Below are positions 9,001 to 17,176 of a stretch of 44,501 bases of DNA, piece after piece. Source of the DNA: Roseicyclus mahoneyensis. Lineage in GTDB: Bacteria; Pseudomonadota; Alphaproteobacteria; Rhodobacterales; Rhodobacteraceae. How positions within the stretch are numbered: position 1 is the stretch's first letter; every line of letters begins with the position of its first letter. A program made the translations under genes and the position numbers. A model generated the notes under the pieces. It was given only the letters and a program-made list of their open reading frames with translations. It did no database searches and was not told where the DNA came from. The DNA lies in assembly GCF_003148775.1 (NCBI RefSeq), contig NZ_QGGW01000002.1, positions 397,907 through 442,407 on the forward strand, read 5' to 3'.

Positions 9001-9512
9001 GCACCGGTATCTCAAGCCTGAACCGTGAGGGGCGCGAGCGGCTGCTGAAAGCCTTCGACGCGGTCAATATCAGCTTCGCCCGGCTCTTCACCCATCTGTT
9101 CGGCGGTGGCGAGGCGCGGCTGGTGCTGGTGGAATCCGACGATCCTCTGGAGGCGGGGCTGGAAATCCTGTGCCAGCCGCCGGGCAAGAAGCTGTCGACG
9201 CTGTCGCTCTTGTCAGGGGGCGAACAGACCCTGACCGCGCTGGCGCTGATCTTTGCAGTGTTTCTGGCCAATCCCGCGCCGATCTGCGTGCTCGATGAGG
9301 TCGACGCGCCGCTGGATGATGCCAACGTCACGCGGTTTTGCGACCTGCTGGATGAGATGACGCGCCAGACCGCGACGCGGTTTCTGGTCATCACCCACCA
9401 TGCCGTGACGATGGCCCGGATGGACCGCCTGTTCGGCGTCACCATGGGCGAACAGGGCGTGTCGCAACTGGTGTCGGTCGATTTGAAAAAGGCCGAGCAG
9501 CTGGTCGCCTGA
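6057..9512 (+). CDS. smc: Chromosome segregation protein SMC
   Basis: A 1151-residue SMC ATPase, the core of the bacterial condensin that organises and segregates chromosomes with ScpA and ScpB (not in this window). It has Walker A GPNGCGKSN (31-39), two long Ala/Glu/Arg-rich coiled coils (about 165-500 and 650-960), a globular hinge (about 505-640) between them, the ABC signature LSGGEQ (1052-1057) and Walker B ICVLDE with VDAPLDD (1076-1088). Length is normal for alphaproteobacterial SMC. The very high Ala/Arg/Glu content of the coiled coils creates long false open frames on the other strand. The stop lies within a bidirectional hairpin shared with argG. Confidence 0.98.
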   Translation: MRFTRLRLNGFKSFVDPTDLVIRDGLTGVVGPNGCGKSNLLEALRWVMGENRASAMRGDGMEDVIFNGSGKRGARNFAEVVLQLDNSERLAPAGFNDADTLDITRRITRDAGSAYKLNGKDVRARDVQMLFADASTGAHSPALVRQGQISELINARPKARRRILEEAAGISGLYQRRHEAELKLKGAETNLARVDDVLEQLASQLSTLARQAKQAQRYREIGAELRQAEGLLLWLRWRDAQDGVERAEAVLREALGGAARAETAARAAATARETAEARLPPLREEEAIAGAILQRLTLERDNLDSDIARAEAAVTTLEARLDQLTRDIDREGALNADAGETIARLEEERASLSAEGQGHEDRLAAALAAAEEAATVLRAREQDLADATEEAARLSARHQSAERRVTEAQKARARHATEAETASRNAEEAALRLSALTRDVTTADEALTAARDLATRAEETLTETETARATAQSAEAEARAARADAEGRAGTLEAEVTALNRLLDRERGQGDQILDQITVAKGFEAALGAALSDDLKAGVSTAAGGTGWTKLDSYDSVAALPAGARPITEVASGPDVLARRLSQIGLVDRADGARLQALLRPGQRLVSAQGDLWRWDGYAVAAADAVSTAARRLEQVNRLSELRAEALDAANIAAGTRAAHETLARRLSDLTEADRAARAARRDADTRLADASRTLSRVEADRSVVQGKLETLQAAAARHGDEAKAAETELARAEGAMAELEDLGTARARLDDIRTTVEASRMTMMARRTAHDELKREGERRVARVAKIVDDSASWQKRLDSAATRLAELQSRKAETEAQLLEARSKPGDLAARRLGLAEKITTAELRKATAADALSAAEGALRAAVVMERDAERTASEAREARAGAEARRDAARETVEAAAQRIGEELETTPEGLRDSLGDLPDPVRPSDAIEADVHRLRRQRDALGAVNLRAEEDAAEVQTEHDTLAAEKSDLEQAIAKLRTGISSLNREGRERLLKAFDAVNISFARLFTHLFGGGEARLVLVESDDPLEAGLEILCQPPGKKLSTLSLLSGGEQTLTALALIFAVFLANPAPICVLDEVDAPLDDANVTRFCDLLDEMTRQTATRFLVITHHAVTMARMDRLFGVTMGEQGVSQLVSVDLKKAEQLVA

Positions 9513-9520
9513 GCGACCAG
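9501..9520. terminator. Hairpin between convergent smc and argG
   Basis: CTGGTCGC-CTGA-GCGACCAG is a perfect 8-bp stem with a four-base loop. The smc stop TGA (9510-9512) begins in the loop. No T-run follows on the plus strand, so it may be a factor-assisted or mRNA-stabilising structure rather than a strict intrinsic terminator. Confidence 0.55.
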
Positions 9521-9523
9521 CCC

Positions 9524-10750
9524 TTACCCCTTGAGCCGCCGGTTGCGCGCCGCGATCAGCCGCAGACGCAGAGCGTTGAGCTGGATAAAGCCCTCCGCAT
9601 CCTTCTGGTCATAGGCGCCGGCGTCTTCCTCGAAGGTCACATGCGCCTCGGAATAGAGGCTGTGATCGGACCAGCGCGCGACGGTCCGCGCGACGCCCTT
9701 GTAGAGCTTGAGCCGCACGGTGCCGCTGACATGCTCTTGCGAGGCGTCAATCAGGGCTTGAAGCATCAGCCGCTCGGGCGAGAACCAAAAGCCGTTGTAG
9801 ATCAGTTCCGCATAGCGCGGCATGATTGAATCCTTCAGATGCCCCGCACCTGAATCCAGCGTGATCTGTTCGATGCCGCGATGCGCTTCCAGCAGAATGG
9901 TGCCACCGGGGGTCTCGTAGACGCCGCGCGACTTCATCCCGACAAAGCGGTTTTCCACGAAATCCAGCATCCCGATGCCGTGCTTGGCGCCCAGCTCATT
10001 CAGCTTGGTCAGGATGGTGGCGGGCGACATCGGTGTGCCGTCGATAGCGACCGCATCGCCGCGCTCGAACGTCACCTCGATGAATTCGGGTTTGTCGGGC
10101 GCATCCTCGACCGCCACGATCCGGCTGGCGACATAATCCGGTGCTTCGACCCCCGGATCCTCAAGCACACGCCCCTCGGATGAGGTGTGCAGCAGGTTCG
10201 CATCGACCGAGAACGGCGCCTCGCCGCGCTTGTTCTTGGCGATGGGGATCTGGTTTTGCTCGGCAAATTCCAGCAGCTTGGTGCGGCTGGACAGGTCCCA
10301 TTCCCGCCAAGGCGCGATCACCCGCAGGTTGGGCTCCAGCGCCGCCACACCCAGTTCGAACCGCACCTGATCGTTGCCCTTGCCGGTCGCCCCGTGCGAG
10401 ACGGCATCGGCCCCGGTTTGTGCCGCGATCTCGGCCAGATACTTGGCGATCAGCGGCCGCGCGATCGAGGTGCCCAGCAGATACATCCCTTCGTAAAGCG
10501 CATTGGCGCGGAACATCGGGAAAACGAAATCGCGCACGAATTCCTCGCGCAGGTCGAGGATGTGGATGTTCTCGGGCTTGATCCCCAGCATCAGCGCCTT
10601 TTCCCGCGCCGGTTCCAGTTCTTCGCCCTGGCCGAGGTCGGCGGTGAAGGTCACCACCTCGCAGCCATATTCCGTCTGCAGCCATTTCAGGATGATCGAG
10701 GTGTCGAGACCGCCGGAATAGGCAAGAACGACCTTCTTGGGTGCAGACAT
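9524..10750 (-). CDS. argG: Argininosuccinate synthase
   Basis: A 408-residue enzyme joining citrulline and aspartate with ATP to give argininosuccinate, the penultimate step of arginine synthesis. The N-terminal ATP pyrophosphatase P-loop is AYSGGLDTS (10-18). [15 protein letters not shown] (the citrulline/aspartate-binding region), APWREWDL and [14 protein letters not shown] are all present in the expected order, and the length is typical (about 400-410). It is a single gene, divergent from the membrane protein gene at 10834, and ends 11 bases from the smc stop. No arginine-responsive motif was recognised upstream. Confidence 0.98.
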   Translation of the reverse strand: MSAPKKVVLAYSGGLDTSIILKWLQTEYGCEVVTFTADLGQGEELEPAREKALMLGIKPENIHILDLREEFVRDFVFPMFRANALYEGMYLLGTSIARPLIAKYLAEIAAQTGADAVSHGATGKGNDQVRFELGVAALEPNLRVIAPWREWDLSSRTKLLEFAEQNQIPIAKNKRGEAPFSVDANLLHTSSEGRVLEDPGVEAPDYVASRIVAVEDAPDKPEFIEVTFERGDAVAIDGTPMSPATILTKLNELGAKHGIGMLDFVENRFVGMKSRGVYETPGGTILLEAHRGIEQITLDSGAGHLKDSIMPRYAELIYNGFWFSPERLMLQALIDASQEHVSGTVRLKLYKGVARTVARWSDHSLYSEAHVTFEEDAGAYDQKDAEGFIQLNALRLRLIAARNRRLKG

Positions 10751-10833
10751 CGGGCGGGCTCCATCGCGTTCAGGATTGACCGCGCGGGCGATACCGGGTT
10801 TTCAATCTCGGGGCAAGGTGACCGGAGGGTGCG

Positions 10834-11622
10834 ATGGATTACGGGTATCAGTTGTTGCGGCACGTCGTGCAGCAGGTTTTCGGCAATCTCAGGCAGGCGG
10901 CGCAACTGACGCTGGCGCTGTTTTTGGTTCCATTTGTAGGGTTTTTGTTTCTGGGCGTCGGTAATCCCGCCGAAATGTCGGAGGCGCCGGGCGGCGGCGT
11001 CATCCTTGGCGGCCTTTTCCTCGTGATCTTTGCCGTGGTGGCCTATTGCTGGGCGGCCGTCGGCTGGCACCGTTATGTCCTGCTCGAGGAAACCGGCAAC
11101 GGTTTTCTGCCGGTCTGGCGCGGTGACCGGATCGGTGCTTATTTCGGGCGCGCTTTCATCGTGGGTGTGGTGGTGATGCTGGCCGTTCTGGGGGGCGGGA
11201 TCGTGGTGGGCATAGTGGCGGCCATCACCCAATCGGTTGGGGTGGCCATCGCGCTTGGCATCGGTCTGGTCTTCGGCGCCTCGTGGGTCGCCACGCGAAT
11301 TGGCCTCGTGTTGCCGGCTGCTGCCTTGGGCGAGCGGATGACGATCGGTGAAAGCTGGGCGGTCACGCGCCCTGTCGCCAGCCAGATCTTTTTGCCGCTG
11401 ATCGTGGTCGCGCTGGTCGTGGGCGTTATCCAGCAACTTGTCATGGTGATCTTCGGGCAGACTGTCATGGTCGAGATGTTTGGCGTGATGCAGGACCAGA
11501 TGGTCCTGTCCTTGCCCGGTCAAGTGCTGTACGGCGTCCTGTCCTGGGTGCAGGTTCTGCTCAACCTTGCCCTGATGACCACGCTCTACGGCAATCTCGT
11601 CGAAGGGCGGCAGCTCAACTGA
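10834..11622 (+). CDS. Uncharacterised integral membrane protein, about six helices
   Basis: A 262-residue hydrophobic protein. The N-terminus (MDYGYQLLRHVVQQVFGNLRQAAQ) is amphipathic and cytoplasmic-looking. Membrane segments are visible at about 23-42, 56-78, 108-130, 132-155, 178-202 and 228-252. A conserved-looking loop WHRYVLLEETGNGFLPVWRGDRIGAYFGR lies between helices 2 and 3. This loop and the overall layout resemble uncharacterised membrane proteins common in Rhodobacterales; I cannot assign a function. It is followed 39 bases later by ilvA on the same strand but shares no obvious role with it. Confidence 0.8.
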   Translation: MDYGYQLLRHVVQQVFGNLRQAAQLTLALFLVPFVGFLFLGVGNPAEMSEAPGGGVILGGLFLVIFAVVAYCWAAVGWHRYVLLEETGNGFLPVWRGDRIGAYFGRAFIVGVVVMLAVLGGGIVVGIVAAITQSVGVAIALGIGLVFGASWVATRIGLVLPAAALGERMTIGESWAVTRPVASQIFLPLIVVALVVGVIQQLVMVIFGQTVMVEMFGVMQDQMVLSLPGQVLYGVLSWVQVLLNLALMTTLYGNLVEGRQLN

Positions 11623-11661
11623 CACTGGACAGCGCGGGGGCTTTGGGGCACGCCGGGCGGC

Positions 11662-12909
11662 ATGACCGATTTCGCCGATCACGCCCGGGCCGCGACCCGC
11701 GCCTTGCGGGACCTGTTCCCGCCCACGCCGTTGCAGCGCAACCTGCACCTGTCCGAACGGTTTGGTGCCGATATCTGGCTCAAGCGCGAGGATCTGTCGC
11801 CCGTCCGCTCCTACAAGCTGCGCGGCGCCTTCAACGCCATGCGCAAGATCCGAACTGCCGATCCGGGGGCCACCCGTTTCGTGTGCGCCAGCGCAGGCAA
11901 TCATGCGCAGGGCGTGGCCTTTGTCTGCGCGCATTTCGGGGTGACGGGGCGCATCTACATGCCCGTGACCACGCCCGAGCAGAAGATCCTGAAGACCAGA
12001 ACCTTCGGGGCCGGCACGGTCGAGATCGTGCTGACCGGCGATTTTTTCGACGAGACGCTGGCCGCAGCCAAGGCGGATTGCGCGGCCTCTGGCGCGCATT
12101 TCCTGTCGCCCTTCGACGACCCGGATGTGATCGAGGGGCAGGCTTCTGTCGCCGTCGAGATGATGGACGAGATGGGGCGCGCGCCCGACCGCCTTATCCT
12201 GCCGGTGGGCGGCGGCGGGCTGTCGGCCGGCATGCTCTCCTACCTCGATGCGGTGGGGGCGCAAACCCATCTGACGCTGGTGGAACCAGCGGGCGGTGCC
12301 AGCCTGACCGCGGCCTTGAGGACAGGCGCGCCGCAGACCATCCCCATCACCGATACCTTTGTCGATGGCGCAGCTGTGGCCCGGATCGGCGACAAGACCT
12401 TTGAGGTTCTGCGCAAACTTGATCCGCGCGACGTGCTGATCGCGCCTGAAAACCGCATTTGTGTGACCATTCAGGAAATGCTCAACATCGAGGGGATCGT
12501 TCTGGAACCCGCCGGTGCCCTGTCGGTCGACGTGCTGGCGCAGATGCGTGACCAGATCGCGGGCCAGACGGTGGTCTGCGTCACCTCGGGCGGGAATTTC
12601 GATTTCGAGCGTTTGCCAGAGGTCAAGGAACGGGCGCAGAACTGGCAGGGGCTCAAGAAGTACTTCATCTTGCGCCTGCCGCAGCGTCCGGGCGCCTTGC
12701 GCGATTTCCTCGACCTGTTGGGGCCGGGCGACAACATCGCCCGGTTCGAATATCTCAAGAAGAACAGCCGCAATTTCGGCTCTGTGCTGATCGGGATTGA
12801 AACCGATGATCCTGCCAATTTCGACGCGATGATCACGCGTGTCACCTCTCGCGGGTTCGGGTTCCGCGACATCACCGGCGATGAAGTGCTGGCCGATTTC
12901 CTGATCTGA
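11662..12909 (+). CDS. ilvA: Threonine ammonia-lyase (threonine dehydratase)
   Basis: A 415-residue PLP enzyme converting threonine to 2-oxobutanoate and ammonia, the entry step to isoleucine. The PLP Schiff-base lysine is K52 in SYKLRGA, ASAGNHAQG (76-84) contacts the cofactor and GGGGLSAG (183-190) binds its phosphate. After the catalytic domain, residues from about 333 (KKYFILRLPQRPGALRDFL) form one ACT-like regulatory domain, so feedback control by isoleucine is plausible. This single regulatory domain makes it shorter than E. coli IlvA (about 514). The ATG at 11662 has only a weak GGGCGG upstream. Confidence 0.95.
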   Translation: MTDFADHARAATRALRDLFPPTPLQRNLHLSERFGADIWLKREDLSPVRSYKLRGAFNAMRKIRTADPGATRFVCASAGNHAQGVAFVCAHFGVTGRIYMPVTTPEQKILKTRTFGAGTVEIVLTGDFFDETLAAAKADCAASGAHFLSPFDDPDVIEGQASVAVEMMDEMGRAPDRLILPVGGGGLSAGMLSYLDAVGAQTHLTLVEPAGGASLTAALRTGAPQTIPITDTFVDGAAVARIGDKTFEVLRKLDPRDVLIAPENRICVTIQEMLNIEGIVLEPAGALSVDVLAQMRDQIAGQTVVCVTSGGNFDFERLPEVKERAQNWQGLKKYFILRLPQRPGALRDFLDLLGPGDNIARFEYLKKNSRNFGSVLIGIETDDPANFDAMITRVTSRGFGFRDITGDEVLADFLI

Positions 12910-12915
12910 CAGGCC

Positions 12916-13242
12916 TCAGGCCGCATCGGCGATGCCGGGAATGTCGGCCGCAATGGCGCCGAGCGAGGCGGCAAAGCTGTCGGCAACGGCGGCAAGGTCA
13001 GGCGGGGCCCCGGCCACGCAGGCGGCCTCGGCCCGGCGGCAGGCGTCGACCATTGCGACAAAACCCATGTTGGCCGCACTGCCGCGCAGAAAGTGGAAAT
13101 CGGCGGCCGTGGCATTGGCCGGATATTCGGCGAGACGGTCGAGATGTTCTGTGATCTCGGCCACGAAGATCATGGCGACATCGGCGAAATCCTCTTCCCC
13201 GATATCGGCGCGCAGGCCGTTCAGGCGGGTCCAGTCAATCAT
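12916..13242 (-). CDS. Histidine phosphotransfer (Hpt) domain protein
   Basis: A 108-residue stand-alone Hpt protein that should shuttle phosphate between histidine kinases and receiver domains. The phosphorylatable residue is H50 in HFLRGSAANMG, the canonical Hpt helix motif, in a four-helix all-alpha layout. The start at 13242 is supported by AAGGAG 9 bases upstream; the frame extends to 13338 but without family similarity. The divergent neighbour (13393) is a receiver-phosphatase fusion, so a phosphorelay between the two is an attractive inference. It is convergent with ilvA (6 bases apart). Confidence 0.88.
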   Translation of the reverse strand: MIDWTRLNGLRADIGEEDFADVAMIFVAEITEHLDRLAEYPANATAADFHFLRGSAANMGFVAMVDACRRAEAACVAGAPPDLAAVADSFAASLGAIAADIPGIADAA

Positions 13243-13392
13243 GGTCGCAATCTCCTTCCCGATACGTCCAGAGTGTCGCCAAAGACTTAACGCGACCTTG
13301 CGGGCAGGCCCTGCGATAGATCGGATTTTCCGTTTCACGGCCCGTTAAGACATGACGCGCATAGCGGTGCGATCCTTCGGACTGATGACCCC

Positions 13393-14673
13393 ATGTTGCA
13401 CCGACCCGACAGATCCAGTTGGCCTGCCGACGCGCCCCCCGCCCCCCCCGAGAGGGTGCTGGTGATTGAGGACAGCCGCGCCCAACGCATGATGTTGGCC
13501 GCGCTCTTGCGCCGCTGGGGGCATGACGTGGTGGAATGCGACAGCGCTCTGGCGGCGTTGGATGTGGCCTGCGACCCGTCGATCGGCCTGATCATCAGCG
13601 ACTGGATGATGCCCGGCCTCACCGGCCCCGATTTCTGCCGCCGCCTGCGTGGCATGCGACGCGACGGCTACGCCTATGTCATCTTGCTGACCTCCAAATC
13701 CGAAGAGGGTGCGCTGACCGAAGGGTTGGAGGCCGGGGCCGACGACTTCCTGACCAAGCCTGTGCGCGCGCCCGAGTTGCGCGCCCGCTTGAACGCCGGC
13801 GCACGCATCGTGGCCATGCAGCGTGAGGTGATGGACAAGAACCGCCTGCTGACCGATGCGCTGGGCGAGATCCGGACACTCTACGCGGCGCTTGACCAGG
13901 ATCTGGAGGAGGCGCGTCGCCTGCAGCAGGCTCAGATGCAGGACCGCTTCCGCCGTTTCGGCCCGGTCGAGGTGTCGCTGTGGCTCAAGGCGTCGGGACC
14001 CATCGGGGGTGACATGGTGGGCTGTTTCCCGGTCAACGACACAGTGATCGGTGCCTTCGGCCTTGATGTCTCGGGCCATGGCGTCGCGTCGGCGATGATC
14101 GCGGCGCGGGTCTCGGGCATCCTGAGCGCCGCGACGCCCGATCAGAACATCGCTCTCACCCGGATGGAGGATGGCAGCCTGCGCCCCCTGTCGCCCGACA
14201 TGGCCGCCGCAAGGCTCAACAAGATGATCCTGAGCGAGATCCGCAGCGACCGGTACTTCACCTTGTGCCTCGGCTTTCTCAACCTATGCACCGGTCGGAT
14301 GCGGATGGTGCAGGCGGGTCACCCGCACCCGCTGGTCCTGCGCGCCGATGGCCGGGTCGAAACCGTGGGGGAGGGTGGCCTGCCGATCGGTCTGGTGCGC
14401 GAAGCCGTCTATTCCAGTTTCGACGTCGGATTGGGGTCGGGCGACCGGATGCTGATCTATTCTGATGGCCTGACCGAATGCGTCAATGCTGAAGGGGAAA
14501 CGCTTGATGAAGACGGTTTGGCGCGGTTGGTGGCGGAGCACGCCGATCTGCGCGGCCCTGCCTTCCTTGGCGCATTGGAAGACGGGCTGGCGCGGTTCGC
14601 GGGCACCGACACTCTGGGCGATGACGCCTCTGTGGTGGTCATCGACTATGTCGGGCCGGACAGAACCGGCTGA
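13393..14673 (+). CDS. Response regulator with PP2C-type (SpoIIE/RsbU) serine phosphatase output
   Basis: A 426-residue fusion. The receiver domain (about 20-140) has the acidic pair E26/D27, phosphoacceptor D70 in IISDWMMPG and K122 in FLTKP. A short helical linker (about 145-185) leads to a PP2C-family domain with GGD (205-207), DVSGHG (225-230), YSDGLTE and GDDASVVVIDY, which hold the metal-binding aspartates. All catalytic residues appear intact. Such proteins dephosphorylate anti-sigma-factor antagonists in partner-switching stress or motility control. No antagonist (STAS) or anti-sigma kinase gene is in the neighbourhood. It lies divergent from the Hpt gene with a 150-base spacer. Confidence 0.92.
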   Translation: MLHRPDRSSWPADAPPAPPERVLVIEDSRAQRMMLAALLRRWGHDVVECDSALAALDVACDPSIGLIISDWMMPGLTGPDFCRRLRGMRRDGYAYVILLTSKSEEGALTEGLEAGADDFLTKPVRAPELRARLNAGARIVAMQREVMDKNRLLTDALGEIRTLYAALDQDLEEARRLQQAQMQDRFRRFGPVEVSLWLKASGPIGGDMVGCFPVNDTVIGAFGLDVSGHGVASAMIAARVSGILSAATPDQNIALTRMEDGSLRPLSPDMAAARLNKMILSEIRSDRYFTLCLGFLNLCTGRMRMVQAGHPHPLVLRADGRVETVGEGGLPIGLVREAVYSSFDVGLGSGDRMLIYSDGLTECVNAEGETLDEDGLARLVAEHADLRGPAFLGALEDGLARFAGTDTLGDDASVVVIDYVGPDRTG

Positions 14674-14677
14674 GCCG

Positions 14678-15571
14678 TCACAGACCAACGGTCAGTCCAA
14701 GCTCCCGTAGGCCATCGCGGGCGGCGGCATGATGCGCTTTCGGCACCAGATCGAAGAAGCGCGACAAGATGCCTGGCCATTGCGGTGCCGCCTCAAGGAA
14801 CATGCAGCGGTGATAATGCAGGATATGCACGTCCGGCGTGTCCACGATGCTGTCGCCGCGATGGGAAAGCGAGTGGTTCCACGTCTCGTCCAGCACATGC
14901 GCAGTATAGCCAAAGCGGGCCATGGTCAGCGGCAGGGTGATCTGATCAAGCCATGGCCGCTTTTGCGCAATGGCGCAGCGGTGGTCGAAATCCAGCGCCG
15001 TCTCCAGCCAATGGTTGGCAAAGCGCTTGCCGTCGGGCCCGACCTCTTCGGGCATCGCTATGAGCCCTGCGTTGAAATAGGGCAGATGCTCGGGCCGCTT
15101 GCCGCGCAGCAGGCGCACGCGCGCCTCGGGCAGGGGCAGCCGGAAATGGTCATAGGCGCGCTGCCAGCGGTCGTCGGGCCCCCATGTCGGCCGCCCCTCG
15201 GGCGCTGCAGCGACATGGGTGTCGGGTAGGGCGGCCAAGGCTGTCAAAGGTTTCAGGCAGATCATGTCGGTGTCGAGGAAAATCCCGCGCCCATCCCCCC
15301 GCCGGTCGGTCGCAGCCACGATCTTGTTGCCATGCGGGTAGGGCTTTGCCCATTCGGGGGCTTGGGGCAGGGGGCGCAGTTCGACCCCGGTCTCGGAATA
15401 GATCGCGCGGGTGACGGGGCCGATTTGCGGCAGCCAATCGGCGCCTGCATAGGCATAGAGGTGCACGCCCGGCTGCCCCGCGTGTGCCTGCGCCAGACTT
15501 GCGGCCAGCAGCCAGGATTGCCAATCCAGCCGCGCGCCATCGGCGACGAAAAAGATATGCGTGTCGGTCAT
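14678..15571 (-). CDS. Glycosyltransferase-like protein (GT-A fold, DxD motif)
   Basis: A 297-residue soluble protein. FLDTDMICL (98-106) is the DxD metal/nucleotide-sugar motif of GT-A enzymes, preceded by YPHGNKIVA and followed by LPYFNAGLIAM, a pattern shared with GT8/GT32-like and capsular sugar transferases. The start at 15571 gives MTDTHIFFVADG; the frame continues upstream to 15613 without similarity. Donor and acceptor are unknown. It is convergent with the phosphatase gene and lies 60 bases downstream of the Dabb gene on the same strand, so it may be read through from that operon. A role in surface glycan synthesis is only inferred. Confidence 0.7.
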   Translation of the reverse strand: MTDTHIFFVADGARLDWQSWLLAASLAQAHAGQPGVHLYAYAGADWLPQIGPVTRAIYSETGVELRPLPQAPEWAKPYPHGNKIVAATDRRGDGRGIFLDTDMICLKPLTALAALPDTHVAAAPEGRPTWGPDDRWQRAYDHFRLPLPEARVRLLRGKRPEHLPYFNAGLIAMPEEVGPDGKRFANHWLETALDFDHRCAIAQKRPWLDQITLPLTMARFGYTAHVLDETWNHSLSHRGDSIVDTPDVHILHYHRCMFLEAAPQWPGILSRFFDLVPKAHHAAARDGLRELGLTVGL

Positions 15572-15631
15572 GCCTGTGTGGTCCTGCCCGGTTTCGCGGA
15601 AACATGCCCGCAAAGCGCTGCGCTGGCCAGA

Positions 15632-15940
15632 TCAGACCTCCAGATCGGCAACGAAAATCCCCTCGTGCCCACCTCGGCAGGCCGCGACCAGCATGCCGCC
15701 CGCGCGGAGGTGCTCTGGATGCGCCTCATAGGCGAGATGCGCCGCGCGGTCGCTGAAGATCACCGAAAAGCCATAGGCATAGCGCGCCGATTTCCGCTCG
15801 AAATCCCGGTTCGGGCCATGGGTAAAGCCGGTCGCACCGGGCAGCGCGTCGCATAGAGCGACAAGGATCGGCATGGCGGCCTCGATCCGGCGCAGGCCCG
15901 CGTCACTGTCGGGTTCCATCAAGACGATATGATGCAGCAT
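15632..15940 (-). CDS. Dabb-domain (dimeric alpha-beta barrel) protein
   Basis: A 102-residue protein with the stress-responsive A/B barrel (Dabb) pattern: N-terminal MLHHIVLME, a central FTHGPNRDFERKSARYAYGFSVIFSD and the HPEHL motif near residue 77. Dabb proteins form dimers; some are cyclases or small lyases, and most are uncharacterised. Its start follows the glycerate kinase stop by 3 bases and is preceded by GAGGGG, so it is the last tightly coupled gene of the 23.2-15.6 kb operon and may act on a pathway intermediate. No catalytic residue can be named with confidence. Confidence 0.8.
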   Translation of the reverse strand: MLHHIVLMEPDSDAGLRRIEAAMPILVALCDALPGATGFTHGPNRDFERKSARYAYGFSVIFSDRAAHLAYEAHPEHLRAGGMLVAACRGGHEGIFVADLEV

Positions 15941-15943
15941 GGC

Positions 15944-17176
15944 TTACCCCTCGATTAGGATGGCGCGGAAATCGTTGACGTTGGTGAGGGTGGGGCCGGT
16001 CACCACCTGCCCCTTAATTTTATAGAAGAAATTATGGGCATCGTTGCGGGCCAGCGCCTCTGTAGGATCGACGCTCAGCCCGGCCGCCTGCCCGAGCGTA
16101 TCAGGCCCGATCACCGCCCCGGCGACCTCGGCTGCGCCATCAACGCCATCCGTATCGCAGGCAATGGCATGGATGCCCGGCGCGCCATCCAAAGCGATGG
16201 CCAGCGCTAGCGCATATTCCGCGTTCGGCCCGCCCACGCCATCACCGCGCCGCGTTACCGTCAATTCGCCGCCCGACAAGATCACGCGCGGTCCCTTCGC
16301 GGCCCTTGCCAGCGCGGCATGAGTCATGGCCACCTCGCGGGCCTCACCTTCCAACGCGTCGCCAAGGATGTCGACGTCATAGCCAGCGGCCCGCGCCAGA
16401 TCGGCAGCGGCCGCCAGCGATTGTGCTGGCGCGGCATAGATGACGTTCTTCACGCGGGCGAGGCGCGGATCGTCAGGCGGCAGCGGGTCGCCCCCGGCTG
16501 TCAGGAAAGCGGCGATGGACGCGGGCGGCACCACCCCCCACCGCGCCAGAGTGGCCAGCGCGCGCGCCGCATCGCCGCGGTGGCCCACGGTGGGGCCCGA
16601 GGCGATATCGCCCGGATCGTCCCCCGGCACGTCGGAGATCATCAGCGCCAGCATCCGCGCCGGATGGGCGGTGGCGGCCAGCCTTCCGCCCTTGACGGCC
16701 GAGATTTCCTTGCGGATGCCGTTGATATCCCCGATCGGCGCGCCCGAGGCCAAGAGCGCCTGCGTCAGCGCCTGTTTTTCCGCCAGCGCGATGCCATCCG
16801 CCGGCGCGCACAAAAGCGCCGAGCCGCCGCCCGAGATCAGCGCGAGAACGAAATCCCCCTCACCAAGGCCCGCAAGCAGGTCGAGAATCCGCCTTGTCGC
16901 GGCCACGCCCACGGCATCGGGCACGGGGTGCGCCGCCTCAACGATCTCGATCCCCGCGCAGGGTCGCCCGTAGCCGTAGCGCGTGATCACCAGCCCCTCA
17001 CAGGGTCCCCATGCGGCCTCCACTGCCTCGGCCATCCGGGCACTAGCCTTGCCCGCGCCGATGACGATCACCCTGCCATCAGGCTTGGGTGGCAGGCTTG
17101 CGGCAAGGCTCTGCATCGGGTCGGCGACGGCGACCGCACGGTCGAACATCGCGCGCAGCAGGTCGGGCGGCGTCAC
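15944..17176 (-). CDS. Glycerate 2-kinase (MOFRL family, GckA/TtuD-like)
   Basis: A 410-residue enzyme expected to phosphorylate D-glycerate to 2-phosphoglycerate. Visible features are the N-terminal LLRAMFDRAVAVADP, VIVIGAGKASARMAEAVE, the glycine-rich LALISGGGSALLC and GDDPGDIASGPTVG, and a C-terminal MOFRL domain with GGPNAEYALALAIAL and DTDGVDG. The start is the GTG at 17176, whose GTGA overlaps the TGA stop of the LacI gene by four bases. The frame runs on to 17452, but that part is an overlap with the LacI coding sequence in another frame. It supplies the exit of three-carbon acids to glycolysis, which suits an aldolase-type pathway in the same operon. Confidence 0.92.
   Translation of the reverse strand: MTPPDLLRAMFDRAVAVADPMQSLAASLPPKPDGRVIVIGAGKASARMAEAVEAAWGPCEGLVITRYGYGRPCAGIEIVEAAHPVPDAVGVAATRRILDLLAGLGEGDFVLALISGGGSALLCAPADGIALAEKQALTQALLASGAPIGDINGIRKEISAVKGGRLAATAHPARMLALMISDVPGDDPGDIASGPTVGHRGDAARALATLARWGVVPPASIAAFLTAGGDPLPPDDPRLARVKNVIYAAPAQSLAAAADLARAAGYDVDILGDALEGEAREVAMTHAALARAAKGPRVILSGGELTVTRRGDGVGGPNAEYALALAIALDGAPGIHAIACDTDGVDGAAEVAGAVIGPDTLGQAAGLSVDPTEALARNDAHNFFYKIKGQVVTGPTLTNVNDFRAILIEG

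Noticed and set aside
10687-12270. 527-codon minus-strand open frame opposite the membrane protein and ilvA
   Set aside because: Antisense to ilvA with intact PLP motifs; composition is His/Asp/Arg-rich shadow.
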